Shown here: positions 53,493-60,586 of the stretch, piece by piece | How positions within the stretch are numbered: the first letter of the stretch is position 1 | Layout: every line of letters starts with the position of its first letter | Origin: Candidatus Poribacteria bacterium | GTDB lineage: Bacteria; Poribacteria; WGA-4E; PCPOR2b | DNA: 64,000 nt | NCBI GenBank assembly: GCA_022822005.1 | Contig: JAJECO010000091.1 | Location: 1-64,000 of the forward strand | Direction: 5' to 3' | Program-made: the position numbers and the translations under genes | Notes under the pieces: generated by a model | Told to the model about the DNA's origin: nothing | Database searches by the model: none | Seen by the model: only the letters and a program-made list of their open reading frames with translations

Positions 53493-54035
53493 CTAGAGTT
53501 CAGCCGACGCTGTCCGCTTCCGCTCCATACCAAGCCGGTAGCCAAGGATTGCGCCAATCGGTGCCGCAACGATGTACAAAAGCTCGGGAGGGCATTTTAT
53601 TGCTAGCAAAATACGAAGGGGTAGAGATATGATAAGGGCAAGTAGTTGCGCTACATTAAGGAGTATGTAGAAGAGCAAATTCGAGGCAACCAGCGCGTCC
53701 CAGTGGATATTTAGCAGTGACATTAACGCTACTATCGCGGGAGCCCCAAGGAAGGCACCTTGGTATGCACGCTTACGGTCTACACTCACGCCAAATCGGC
53801 GTCCGGCAAGTATAACACCTTCCGCAACACCAGCAAGAGCACTCCCGTATGTCGCACTAAAGGAGATTAGTAGAAGTAAACCTACCCAGAAACCGTGCTG
53901 CACGCGGTCGCCGATTAAGCCTTTCCAAAACAGCAGTTCAACAATCAGGTAACAAAGCCAGCCACTTGCTAAACCGATAGATCCACCTAAAGCAATCTGA
54001 CTCGCTGTTAAGGCAATCGTTTTCTTTCGAGGCAT
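53493..54035 (-). CDS. hypothetical membrane protein heading the pur operon
   Basis: A 180-residue protein with four or five hydrophobic helices and no recognised domain. The basic N-terminus (MPRKKT) and KRKRTAS-type tail suggest both ends face the cytoplasm. The ATG has GGGAGAG four bases upstream, and a near-perfect promoter stands 34 bases before it. It lies 91 bases upstream of purF on the same strand. Confidence 0.7.
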   Translation of the reverse strand: MPRKKTIALTASQIALGGSIGLASGWLCYLIVELLFWKGLIGDRVQHGFWVGLLLLISFSATYGSALAGVAEGVILAGRRFGVSVDRKRAYQGAFLGAPAIVALMSLLNIHWDALVASNLLFYILLNVAQLLALIISLPLRILLAIKCPPELLYIVAAPIGAILGYRLGMERKRTASAEL

Positions 54036-54068
54036 ACTACTCTCCCAAAAATTCGGTCTGATGTAGAG

Positions 54069-54097
54069 ATTATATCACGGCATCGTACCCCTGTCAA
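54069..54097 (-). promoter_or_regulatory. consensus promoter of the purF-purM operon
   Basis: On the reverse strand TTGACA (54097-54092), a 17-base spacer and TATAAT (54074-54069). A perfect match to both sigma70 boxes, so strong basal expression is expected. No PurR or purine-riboswitch sequence is apparent in the short leader. Confidence 0.8.
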
Positions 54098-54224
54098 CCC
54101 CAATGAAGTGTGAATACGCTGCCCAAGATTCCTCCCAACAACATAGTACTAAACTAAACGAACAAAACCACATAAATGTGACAAATTTTGAGAACTTCTG
54201 GCAACTTGAGGCTTGCGTTTGATA

Positions 54225-54253
54225 TTGACAGCGCGCGCACCATCACCTACAAT
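54225..54253 (+). promoter_or_regulatory. consensus-like promoter for the SGNH hydrolase operon
   Basis: TTGACA (54225-54230), a 17-base GC-rich spacer (GCGCGCGCACC...) and TACAAT (54248-54253), about 105 bases before the ATG at 54358. The 322-base gap between the divergent genes holds this, the pur promoter and a possible small hairpin in the leader. Confidence 0.65.
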
Positions 54254-54357
54254 TGTATGACGTTAATCGCAAATACGCCTGTCCGCCGCTGTAGCAACCT
54301 CTTAGCTAAACCACAACTTCGGCTATAGACGGGTGAAACCGAGGTGAGAGGAAACCC

Positions 54358-54993
54358 ATGAGCAACCTACTGTTTCAGTCAGACGAAAAGGTACTTTTTA
54401 TTGGTGATAGTATCACCGACTGCGGACGGCGTGGCGACCACGCACCACTTGGGCAGGGCTACGTGAAAAAGGTAACTGAACTAATCACCGCAAAATACCC
54501 AGACCGCCGAATAGAGTATGTCAATAAAGGCATCGGCGGCGATGTCGTCGAAGGGCTCGAAGCACGGTGGGATACAGATGTCATCGCGGAAAAACCGGAC
54601 TGGCTGTCGGTGAAAATCGGTATCAATAATGCGTCACGACAACTTGGAGCGGGGATTCCAAACGAAACATATCTCCCAGAATGGGAGGAATGCTATCGAC
54701 GCATTCTCACCCGCGCGAGAGATGAACTGGGCGCAGGAATTTTCATGTTCGAAACCTTTTACATTGAAGAAGACGTCGCCCAGCCGCGTCCGTTGGATGT
54801 TGACGCCTATAATGAGATTATCCATCGGCTTGCTGACGAATTTAACGCTCGATTGATACGGACAAACGAAGCGTTTGACCGGGCGGTAGCCGCACGGCCG
54901 GGAGCGTTGTGGACGACGGAGGATGGTGTCCATCCAAACCCGGAAGGGCACACATTGATGGCGTTGGAATTTCTCAAACAGGCGGGCTGGTAG
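54358..54993 (+). CDS. SGNH/GDSL-family hydrolase
   Basis: A 211-residue esterase/lipase-type hydrolase. Block I is VLFIGDSITDCG with the nucleophile S18, block II KGIGGDV (Gly), block III KIGINNAS (GxND expected, here N-N), and block V DGVHPNPEGH with D189 and H192. It would deacylate a sugar, polysaccharide or lipid. No signal peptide, so it is cytoplasmic. The ATG follows AGAGGAAACCC. The DapA-like gene starts 38 bases after the stop, and the two may form an operon. Confidence 0.9.
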   Translation: MSNLLFQSDEKVLFIGDSITDCGRRGDHAPLGQGYVKKVTELITAKYPDRRIEYVNKGIGGDVVEGLEARWDTDVIAEKPDWLSVKIGINNASRQLGAGIPNETYLPEWEECYRRILTRARDELGAGIFMFETFYIEEDVAQPRPLDVDAYNEIIHRLADEFNARLIRTNEAFDRAVAARPGALWTTEDGVHPNPEGHTLMALEFLKQAGW

Positions 54994-55031
54994 AAACACC
55001 TTATTCACGTATCCCTAGCGGAGGCTTAATT

Positions 55032-55955
55032 ATGGACAGAGCTGCAAGAGTGTTAGAACGCATGAAAGGACCGGTAGTGCCCATAAATGTCTGTTTCAAC
55101 GCGGACGGAACAATCAACTACGACGCTGTTGGAGCGTACATCAATTGGCTGTGTGAAGAGCAAACCCCTGTGCTTTTGCTCACTTATGGAAGCAGCGAAT
55201 TTGCGAGTATCAGCGATGAAGAACTCTGGGAATTAACGGAGATTGTCGCATCTGCTACCGCTGGACGCTCGCTCTGCATTGCGTCTACTAGCTATTGGAA
55301 ACCATCGAAAACTCGCGATTTTCTGAAACACGCTGATGCCGTTGGCGTTGATGCTGTTAAGGTGCAAATTAACCCGTGGCTGCCCAAGACACGAGAGGCA
55401 TTAGTCGGATATTTCGACCTGATCGAAGATGCGTCCGACATACCGTTGCTGCTCTGGGGTGTTGCACCACCACCATTCCCCGTAGAGGTCGTAGCAGAGC
55501 TAGCGCGACGTCCCAACATCGTTGGCATGAAGAACGACGCACATCCTTTTTATGACTATTATGATTTGGTTCGCGCTACGAAGAACGAGGGTTTTGGCGT
55601 GGTCAGCGGCGGACAGATGCGTAACTTCGTGTTTGGACACCAGATCGGGTCGCCTGCCTACCTGTGCCCCATCGCGCCTTTCCGTCCCGATATCGCCTTG
55701 CAATTTTATCAATTGATAGTTGCAGGAAGCTACACTCAGGCGTGGGAGATGGTTTACCGTTACGAAGAACCTTGGCTCCAATGGGCAATTGACAAAAACT
55801 GGTTAGGAGTGATGAAGTCAGCGATACAACTTCAGGGGTTATATCCTAACAATCTGCTCGGACCGCCGAATCCTCCGCCCAGCCCAAACTTGTTTAATGA
55901 AGTGCGAGAGAAGCTGGAGGAACTCTTCGGCGCATCGTGCACACGCCCAGCGTAA
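55032..55955 (+). CDS. dihydrodipicolinate synthase/N-acetylneuraminate lyase family protein
   Basis: A 307-residue class-I aldolase-type TIM barrel with YGSSEFASIS (phosphate/carboxylate loop region) and the Schiff-base Lys K167 in PNIVGMKNDA. The canonical GTTGE loop is replaced, so the substrate differs from that of lysine biosynthesis; sugar-acid or 2-oxo acid lyases of this family are likely. The frame runs from 54909 inside the preceding gene, but ATG 55032 has GGAGG seven bases upstream and is taken as the start. Confidence 0.88.
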   Translation: MDRAARVLERMKGPVVPINVCFNADGTINYDAVGAYINWLCEEQTPVLLLTYGSSEFASISDEELWELTEIVASATAGRSLCIASTSYWKPSKTRDFLKHADAVGVDAVKVQINPWLPKTREALVGYFDLIEDASDIPLLLWGVAPPPFPVEVVAELARRPNIVGMKNDAHPFYDYYDLVRATKNEGFGVVSGGQMRNFVFGHQIGSPAYLCPIAPFRPDIALQFYQLIVAGSYTQAWEMVYRYEEPWLQWAIDKNWLGVMKSAIQLQGLYPNNLLGPPNPPPSPNLFNEVREKLEELFGASCTRPA

Positions 55956-56059
55956 CAACTATCCTCCTGCTCCGAAACCCTTTCATGACGATTGGCAATC
56001 CAATCTCCAATTCATAGGGAAAATCGAGAAGGAACATACCACGATAACAGAGGCACGAG

Positions 56060-57475
56060 ATGAGTAACCATGCAACCGCACAACACCATCAGGATACCGC
56101 TGTGAGTGCGGAAGCGTTCAACGAATTGTACAGTTTACTGGGTGACCGCCTGACCACAGCGAAGGATGTTCGGGAGGAACACGCAAAAGATGTCTCTCAT
56201 CACCTCCCCTACCTGCCGCATGCCGTCGCATTCCCCCATAGTAACGCTGAAGTTTCTCAAATCGTGCAAACCTGTGCGCGATATTCGGTTCCGATTGTCC
56301 CCTTCGGTACAGGAACGGGAGTTGAGGGAGCGGTTGTCGCTATCCACGGGGGTATCTGCGTCGATTTAACTCAGATGGGTCAAATTCTCCAGGTCAGTCA
56401 GAACGACATGGACGCGACGGTGCAGGCAGGGGTCACACGGAGGCAGCTTAACAGCCATCTTTCCGACACCGGGACGGGGCTTTACTTTCCTGTCGATCCG
56501 GGAGCAGATGCATCATTGGGCGGTATGGCAGCGACGCGCGCGTCGGGCAATGCTGCAGTGCGTTACGGCACCATGCGAGAGAATGTCTTAGGATTGACAG
56601 TAGTAACCGCCGATGGAAACATCATCCGCACTGGGGGTCGCGCCCGAAAATCCTCCGCAGGTTATGACTTAACGCGATTGTTTGTGGGATCGGAAGGGAC
56701 ACTCGGCATCATCACAGAGGTCACGCTAAAGTTAGCAAAGACGCCAGAGGCGGTTTCGGCTGCGGTATGTGCGTTTTCAGACGTTGCAGCAGCAGCAAAC
56801 ACAGCTATCCAAGTAATTGGATCCGGTATACCTGTGGCTCGATTGGAGCTGCTGGACGAAATCCAGATGGGTGCGGTCAACGCCTACTCTGCCTTAGACT
56901 ATAAGGTCGCTCCCACACTCCTTTTTGAATTTCACGGTTCAGAATCAGGGGTGACCGAGCAAGCAGAAACTGTGGGCGCAATCGTCCAAGAACATGGGGG
57001 CGAAGGTTTTCAATGGGCAGCCGGGGAGGAAGAACGCAACAGGCTCTGGCAGGCACGGTACGACAGCTACTATGCCTCACTGGCGCTGCGCCCCGGATCG
57101 GTTGGTTACGTCACAGATGTGTGCGTTCCTATCTCGCGCTTGGCGGATTGCATCCTAAAAACCAAACAGGAAATCCAAGCATCCGGCTTAATCGCGCCCC
57201 TGCTTGGGCATGTAGGCGATGGCAATTTCCATGTGGTATTCCCCCTCGATCCCAACCGTCCCGAAGAACTGGAAGAGGCACAACGGCTAAGCCAACTCTT
57301 CGTTGAATACGCACTGCAAATGGACGGCACATGCACGGGTGAACACGGCATCGGATTGGGTAAAATCGATGCACTTAGGCAGGAGCACGGACAAGGTGTC
57401 GACGTAATGTACGCCATCAAAAAGTCCTTAGACCCACAGAATATTATGAACCCCGGCAAGGTCATACCGCTCTGA
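56060..57475 (+). CDS. FAD-linked oxidase, glycolate oxidase GlcD / D-lactate dehydrogenase type
   Basis: A 471-residue flavoprotein. The PCMH FAD domain has VPFGTGTGVEGAVVAI, YFPVDPGADASLGGMAATRASG and GYDLTRLFVGSEGTLGIIT. The C-terminal domain has HVGDGNFHVVFP and TCTGEHGIGLGK, hallmark metal/active-site segments, with the family ending (DPQNIMNPGKVIPL). It oxidises glycolate, D-lactate or another 2-hydroxy acid. The iron-sulfur subunit GlcF is not adjacent. The ATG follows GAGGCACGAG. Confidence 0.93.
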   Translation: MSNHATAQHHQDTAVSAEAFNELYSLLGDRLTTAKDVREEHAKDVSHHLPYLPHAVAFPHSNAEVSQIVQTCARYSVPIVPFGTGTGVEGAVVAIHGGICVDLTQMGQILQVSQNDMDATVQAGVTRRQLNSHLSDTGTGLYFPVDPGADASLGGMAATRASGNAAVRYGTMRENVLGLTVVTADGNIIRTGGRARKSSAGYDLTRLFVGSEGTLGIITEVTLKLAKTPEAVSAAVCAFSDVAAAANTAIQVIGSGIPVARLELLDEIQMGAVNAYSALDYKVAPTLLFEFHGSESGVTEQAETVGAIVQEHGGEGFQWAAGEEERNRLWQARYDSYYASLALRPGSVGYVTDVCVPISRLADCILKTKQEIQASGLIAPLLGHVGDGNFHVVFPLDPNRPEELEEAQRLSQLFVEYALQMDGTCTGEHGIGLGKIDALRQEHGQGVDVMYAIKKSLDPQNIMNPGKVIPL

Positions 57476-57480
57476 GTAAC

Positions 57481-57837
57481 ATGAAAACAGCATTCAAAAA
57501 AACGCTAATTGCTTTCGTAATTCTTATTTTAAGCCTCATCGGGATCCTAATCGGTGTTATCAAACGTTGGTCGCAGAGCGGTTCTCTGATTGAAAGCATG
57601 ATGATGGTTGACTTCACAGGGCTTCTGATCGGTGTCTTGGGGGCATCAACCCTGATCCTTATCAGCGTTGGCTTGGTCTTTTGGTTGGCACACGCGTGGT
57701 CAGTTGAGCAACCTGCATTAGGGGAGCGAATCATCCGACTGGCAATGGTTGTGAGTATCCTGCTGATTCTCGTCTTCGGCGGAATGGGTATCGGTTTAAT
57801 CATCTTGCGCACACTTTGGACCGTCAACTATTTTTAG
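57481..57837 (+). CDS. small hypothetical membrane protein
   Basis: A 118-residue protein with three hydrophobic helices (~9-28, ~44-70, ~85-110), no known family. The ATG is five bases after the stop of the FAD oxidase, so it is probably translated by coupling. Its function could relate to that oxidase, for instance docking, but nothing in the sequence shows this. Confidence 0.65.
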   Translation: MKTAFKKTLIAFVILILSLIGILIGVIKRWSQSGSLIESMMMVDFTGLLIGVLGASTLILISVGLVFWLAHAWSVEQPALGERIIRLAMVVSILLILVFGGMGIGLIILRTLWTVNYF

Positions 57838-57882
57838 AGCAAGATTCAAGAAACAAACATGTCCATGTCAGCGGATTTTCAC

Positions 57883-57912
57883 TTGCATTCACAGATTCAA
57901 ATATGCTAAAAT
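57883..57912 (+). promoter_or_regulatory. promoter of the infC-rpmI-rplT operon
   Basis: TTGCAT (57883-57888), an 18-base spacer and TAAAAT (57907-57912), leaving a leader of about 140 bases before infC. I could not identify an L20-type autoregulatory structure by eye. Confidence 0.5.
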
Positions 57913-58055
57913 TGTTTTGAAGTGTAGCATGTTCCATAACCAAACTTTGCCTTTTAAGTCATTTTATCGGGGTTACGGTTGAAAAATGGAATCCACTGTA
58001 TATCGTAGGAACTAATCCCACAATATACACAACAGATTGAGAAGGGGTGTCAAAG

Positions 58056-58607
58056 ATTCAAAACAGAGGTCGCCGTTATCAACAGAAAACGCAAGAGCCG
58101 CAAAATAGGGTGAATCGACAGATTCGGGCAAGGCAGGTCTTGTTGATCACTTCCGACAACGAAAAACTTGGGCCCATGCCTGTCTATCAGGCATTGGATC
58201 GGGCTCAGGAAGAGGGTCTTGATTTGGTGGAGGTCTCTCCAAACGCCGATCCGCCGGTTTGCAAAATTATGGACTACGGCAAGTTTCAGTACGAAAAGAG
58301 CAAACGGGCGAAAGAAGCTAAAAAGAAACAAGCCAAAGTTGTGCTGAAAGAGATAAAGTTCAAATCCGTAAGAACCGGAGATCACGACTTTCAGTTCAGG
58401 CTGCGTCATGCCCGCGAGTTTTTGTCGAATGGCTGGAAGGTTAAAGCATCAGTCAGATTCAGTGGGCGCGAAATGTTGCATACTGATCTCGGGAAGGAGA
58501 TGCTGCAACGGTTTGCAGCAGATGTTGCAGATGTCGGCGAGATAGAATCGCCCCCACGGATGGAGAGTCGTAACATGTTCATGGTCTTGACACCAAAGTC
58601 AGACTAA
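58056..58607 (+). CDS. infC: translation initiation factor IF-3, probable AUU start
   Basis: About 183 residues with the full IF-3 plan: N-terminal domain (VNRQIRARQVLLI, LDLVEVSPNADPPVCKIMDYGK), a lysine-rich linker (KRAKEAKKKQAKVVLKEIKFK) and a C-terminal domain (KVKASVRFSGREM). It keeps 30S subunits free and proofreads start codons. A GTG at 58047 opens the frame but lies one base from the Shine-Dalgarno. The ATT at 58056 stands eight bases after GAAGGGG, the arrangement of autoregulated AUU starts known for infC. I therefore place the start there; the GTG is the alternative. rpmI follows after 19 bases. Confidence 0.92.
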   Translation: MQNRGRRYQQKTQEPQNRVNRQIRARQVLLITSDNEKLGPMPVYQALDRAQEEGLDLVEVSPNADPPVCKIMDYGKFQYEKSKRAKEAKKKQAKVVLKEIKFKSVRTGDHDFQFRLRHAREFLSNGWKVKASVRFSGREMLHTDLGKEMLQRFAADVADVGEIESPPRMESRNMFMVLTPKSD

Positions 58608-58626
58608 GTAGAGGAGCAGTAGTCAG

Positions 58627-58821
58627 ATGCCAAAGCTTAAGACACATAAAGGTTCAGCCAAGCGTTTCAAACTCACAGGAAGTGGGAAAATTCGCAGACG
58701 CAAGGCTTATTCGAACCACTTGTTCATGTCAAAGACACCGAAACAGAAGCGAAATCTCAGGAGAACAGCCATTGTGGATGAGACGAACGAGAAAAGGCTG
58801 CGTCGCTTGCTTCCCAATTAG
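58627..58821 (+). CDS. rpmI: 50S ribosomal protein L35
   Basis: A 64-residue, very basic protein: [20 protein letters not shown], then [20 protein letters not shown], the standard L35 sequence. The ATG follows GAGGAG. Conserved order infC-rpmI-rplT. Confidence 0.97.
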   Translation: MPKLKTHKGSAKRFKLTGSGKIRRRKAYSNHLFMSKTPKQKRNLRRTAIVDETNEKRLRRLLPN

Positions 58822-58854
58822 GTGATCGTCAACATCGTTTTTAAGGAGATTGTA

Positions 58855-59202
58855 ATGCCAAAGGTAAAAACAGGCAGTGTCCGTCGCCAACGCCGCAAAA
58901 GAGTCATGAAGCACTCAAAGGGCTATCGCGGAGGTCGCAATAATCTGAAGCGCTCTGCAACAGAGGCTGTCGAAAAAGGCTGGAATTATGCCTATGCCCA
59001 CCGCCGGACACGAAAACGGGAATTCAGGCAATTGTGGATTGCTCGTATCAATGCTGCCGCACGGATGCACGGGTTATCCTATAGCCGCTTTATGAACGGA
59101 TTAAAAAAGGCAGGAATTGACCTCAATCGCAAGGTCCTTGCGGATCTCGCCATTCATGATGAGGCTGGGTTCGCTCGTATTGCGGAACTTGCGAAAAGCT
59201 AA
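58855..59202 (+). CDS. rplT: 50S ribosomal protein L20
   Basis: A 115-residue basic protein: [38 protein letters not shown], then [20 protein letters not shown], typical of L20. It binds 23S rRNA early in 50S assembly and represses this operon in several bacteria. The frame is open from GTG 58822, but ATG 58855 with AAGGAG upstream is correct for the family. Confidence 0.97.
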   Translation: MPKVKTGSVRRQRRKRVMKHSKGYRGGRNNLKRSATEAVEKGWNYAYAHRRTRKREFRQLWIARINAAARMHGLSYSRFMNGLKKAGIDLNRKVLADLAIHDEAGFARIAELAKS

Positions 59203-59214
59203 AAAAATTGAATT

Positions 59215-59526
59215 TGCGTAAAGGCTATGAAAGGACATAGTAAGTGGTTCGAATTTTCTAAGCAGAGAGGATGCGCCACCGGCTGAAAGCGCATCTTTAG
59301 AACGAATCGCCGAATTTCATCCTGGAGCCGCCAAGTTGAACGTCGATTTTAGCAATTAGACTTGTGCCGGTTGCTTCGAACCCCGACCTTATCGGGGAGG
59401 TTTCGCCGTTACCGAAGCAGTCAATGAAGTGGGCAGATGTTATATCTGCCAATAAGGGTGGTACCGCGGAAGGTTTGGACGCCTGTCACTTTCGTCCCTT
59501 GGACGAGGTGATAGGTGTTTTTTTTT
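59215..59526 (+). promoter_or_regulatory. T-box riboswitch, phenylalanine type, controlling pheST
   Basis: The T-box sequence AAGGGTGGTACCGCGGA is at 59454-59470, followed by a terminator. Upstream are Stem I elements: ATAGTAAG (59237-59244, loop-E type), AGCAGAGAGGATGCG (terminal region) and a specifier region CGAATTTCATCC (59311-59322), where UUC at 59316-59318 reads as Phe, followed by A as usual. A CCCCGA...TCGGGG stem (~59381-59398) fits Stem III. Uncharged tRNA-Phe would stabilise the antiterminator and switch pheST on. The specifier choice agrees with the downstream genes. Confidence 0.92.
59480..59526 (+). terminator. T-box terminator hairpin
   Basis: A long stem formed by CGCCTGTCACTTTCGTCC (59480-59497) and GGACGAGGTGATAGGTG (59501-59517) with G-U pairs, followed by nine T residues (59518-59526). 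It competes with the T-box antiterminator. Confidence 0.88.
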
Positions 59527-59547
59527 GCTATTTTACAGGAGATAAAT

Positions 59548-60564
59548 ATGCAGGAAGAATTAAAACAAATTGAAACTGAAGCGTTGACAGAACTCAAAAC
59601 TGTGGAAGACTTAAGTGAGTTAGAATCCCTACGGATAAAGTATTTTGGACGCAAAGGTTTGCTCTCCACGGTGATGCGAGGGATGGGAAAACTCTCCAAA
59701 GCGGAGCGACCGGTTATTGGTAAACTCGCAAATGAAGTGCGAACCAGTCTCACGGAGGCATTTGACGGAGTTGAGGGAACTCTTAACCAACAAGCACGAG
59801 AGGGACAGTTGGCAGCGGAGGCTGTGGATATTACACTTCCGGGTAGACTGCCCCAGCTGGGGAAAAAGCATCCGGTGACACAAACCTTTGATCGCATTCA
59901 AGAAATCTTCCGGGGCATGGGATTCCAGATTGCTGAAGGACCTGAAGTTGAGCACGAATATTACAACTTTGATGCGTTAAACACACCCGCAGAACATCCT
60001 GCCAGAGATGCACACGATACGTTTTATATCACTGACAGCTTACTGCTGCGGACACATACCTCACCGGTCCAAATCCGCTACATGGAAAAACAGAAACCTC
60101 CCATACGGATTATTGTTCCGGGACGGGTGTATCGATGCGATTCCGATGCCTCCCACACACCGATGTTCCATCAGGTCGAAGGTCTGTTAGTTGCCGAACA
60201 GGTTACTTTCAGTGAATTGAAAGGGGTCCTATACGCTTTCGTGCAACAGATGTTCGGTGAGGGAACGCGGACGCGCTTCCGTCCCCATTTCTTCCCGTTC
60301 ACAGAACCGAGTGCAGAGGTCGACATCTCCTGCACAACCTGCCACGGGGAAGGCTGTCGCCTCTGCTCAGGAACCGGTTGGCTCGAAATCTTGGGGGCAG
60401 GTTCGGTGCATCCAAACGTCTTCCGCTATGTCGATTATGATCCAGAACAGTTTACCGGCTTTGCGTTCGGCATGGGAGTCGATCGGATTGCGACTCTGAA
60501 ATACGGCATCCCAGACCTACGGTTGATGTTTGACAATGATATGCGGTTCGCCCAGCAGTTTTAA
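59548..60564 (+). CDS. pheS: phenylalanyl-tRNA synthetase alpha subunit
   Basis: A 338-residue class-II catalytic subunit. An N-terminal coiled coil (tRNA binding) is followed by HPVTQTFDRIQEIF (motif 1 region), RVYRCDSDASHTPMFHQVEG (motif 2) and FAFGMGVDRIATLKY (motif 3). A Cys-rich insert (SCTTCHGEGCRLCSGTGW) within the C-terminal part is found in many bacterial PheS and may bind zinc. The ATG at 59548 has AGGAG upstream; the frame start at 59515 lies inside the terminator. Expression is T-box controlled. pheT follows after 22 bases. Confidence 0.97.
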   Translation: MQEELKQIETEALTELKTVEDLSELESLRIKYFGRKGLLSTVMRGMGKLSKAERPVIGKLANEVRTSLTEAFDGVEGTLNQQAREGQLAAEAVDITLPGRLPQLGKKHPVTQTFDRIQEIFRGMGFQIAEGPEVEHEYYNFDALNTPAEHPARDAHDTFYITDSLLLRTHTSPVQIRYMEKQKPPIRIIVPGRVYRCDSDASHTPMFHQVEGLLVAEQVTFSELKGVLYAFVQQMFGEGTRTRFRPHFFPFTEPSAEVDISCTTCHGEGCRLCSGTGWLEILGAGSVHPNVFRYVDYDPEQFTGFAFGMGVDRIATLKYGIPDLRLMFDNDMRFAQQF

Positions 60565-60586
60565 GATCAGTGGAGGAAAATGAGTT

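Noticed and set aside
53402-53569. Longer N-terminus for PurF
   Set aside because: The extra 56 residues overlap the upstream gene and do not fit the short propeptide before the catalytic Cys.
54290-54357. Possible riboswitch in the leader of the SGNH hydrolase gene
   Set aside because: A weak hairpin (TAGC...GGCTA) is visible but matches no known class and has no terminator or ribosome-site pairing that I can show.
59364-59573. Small ORF of 69 codons upstream of pheS
   Set aside because: It crosses the T-box core and terminator, which are RNA structures.
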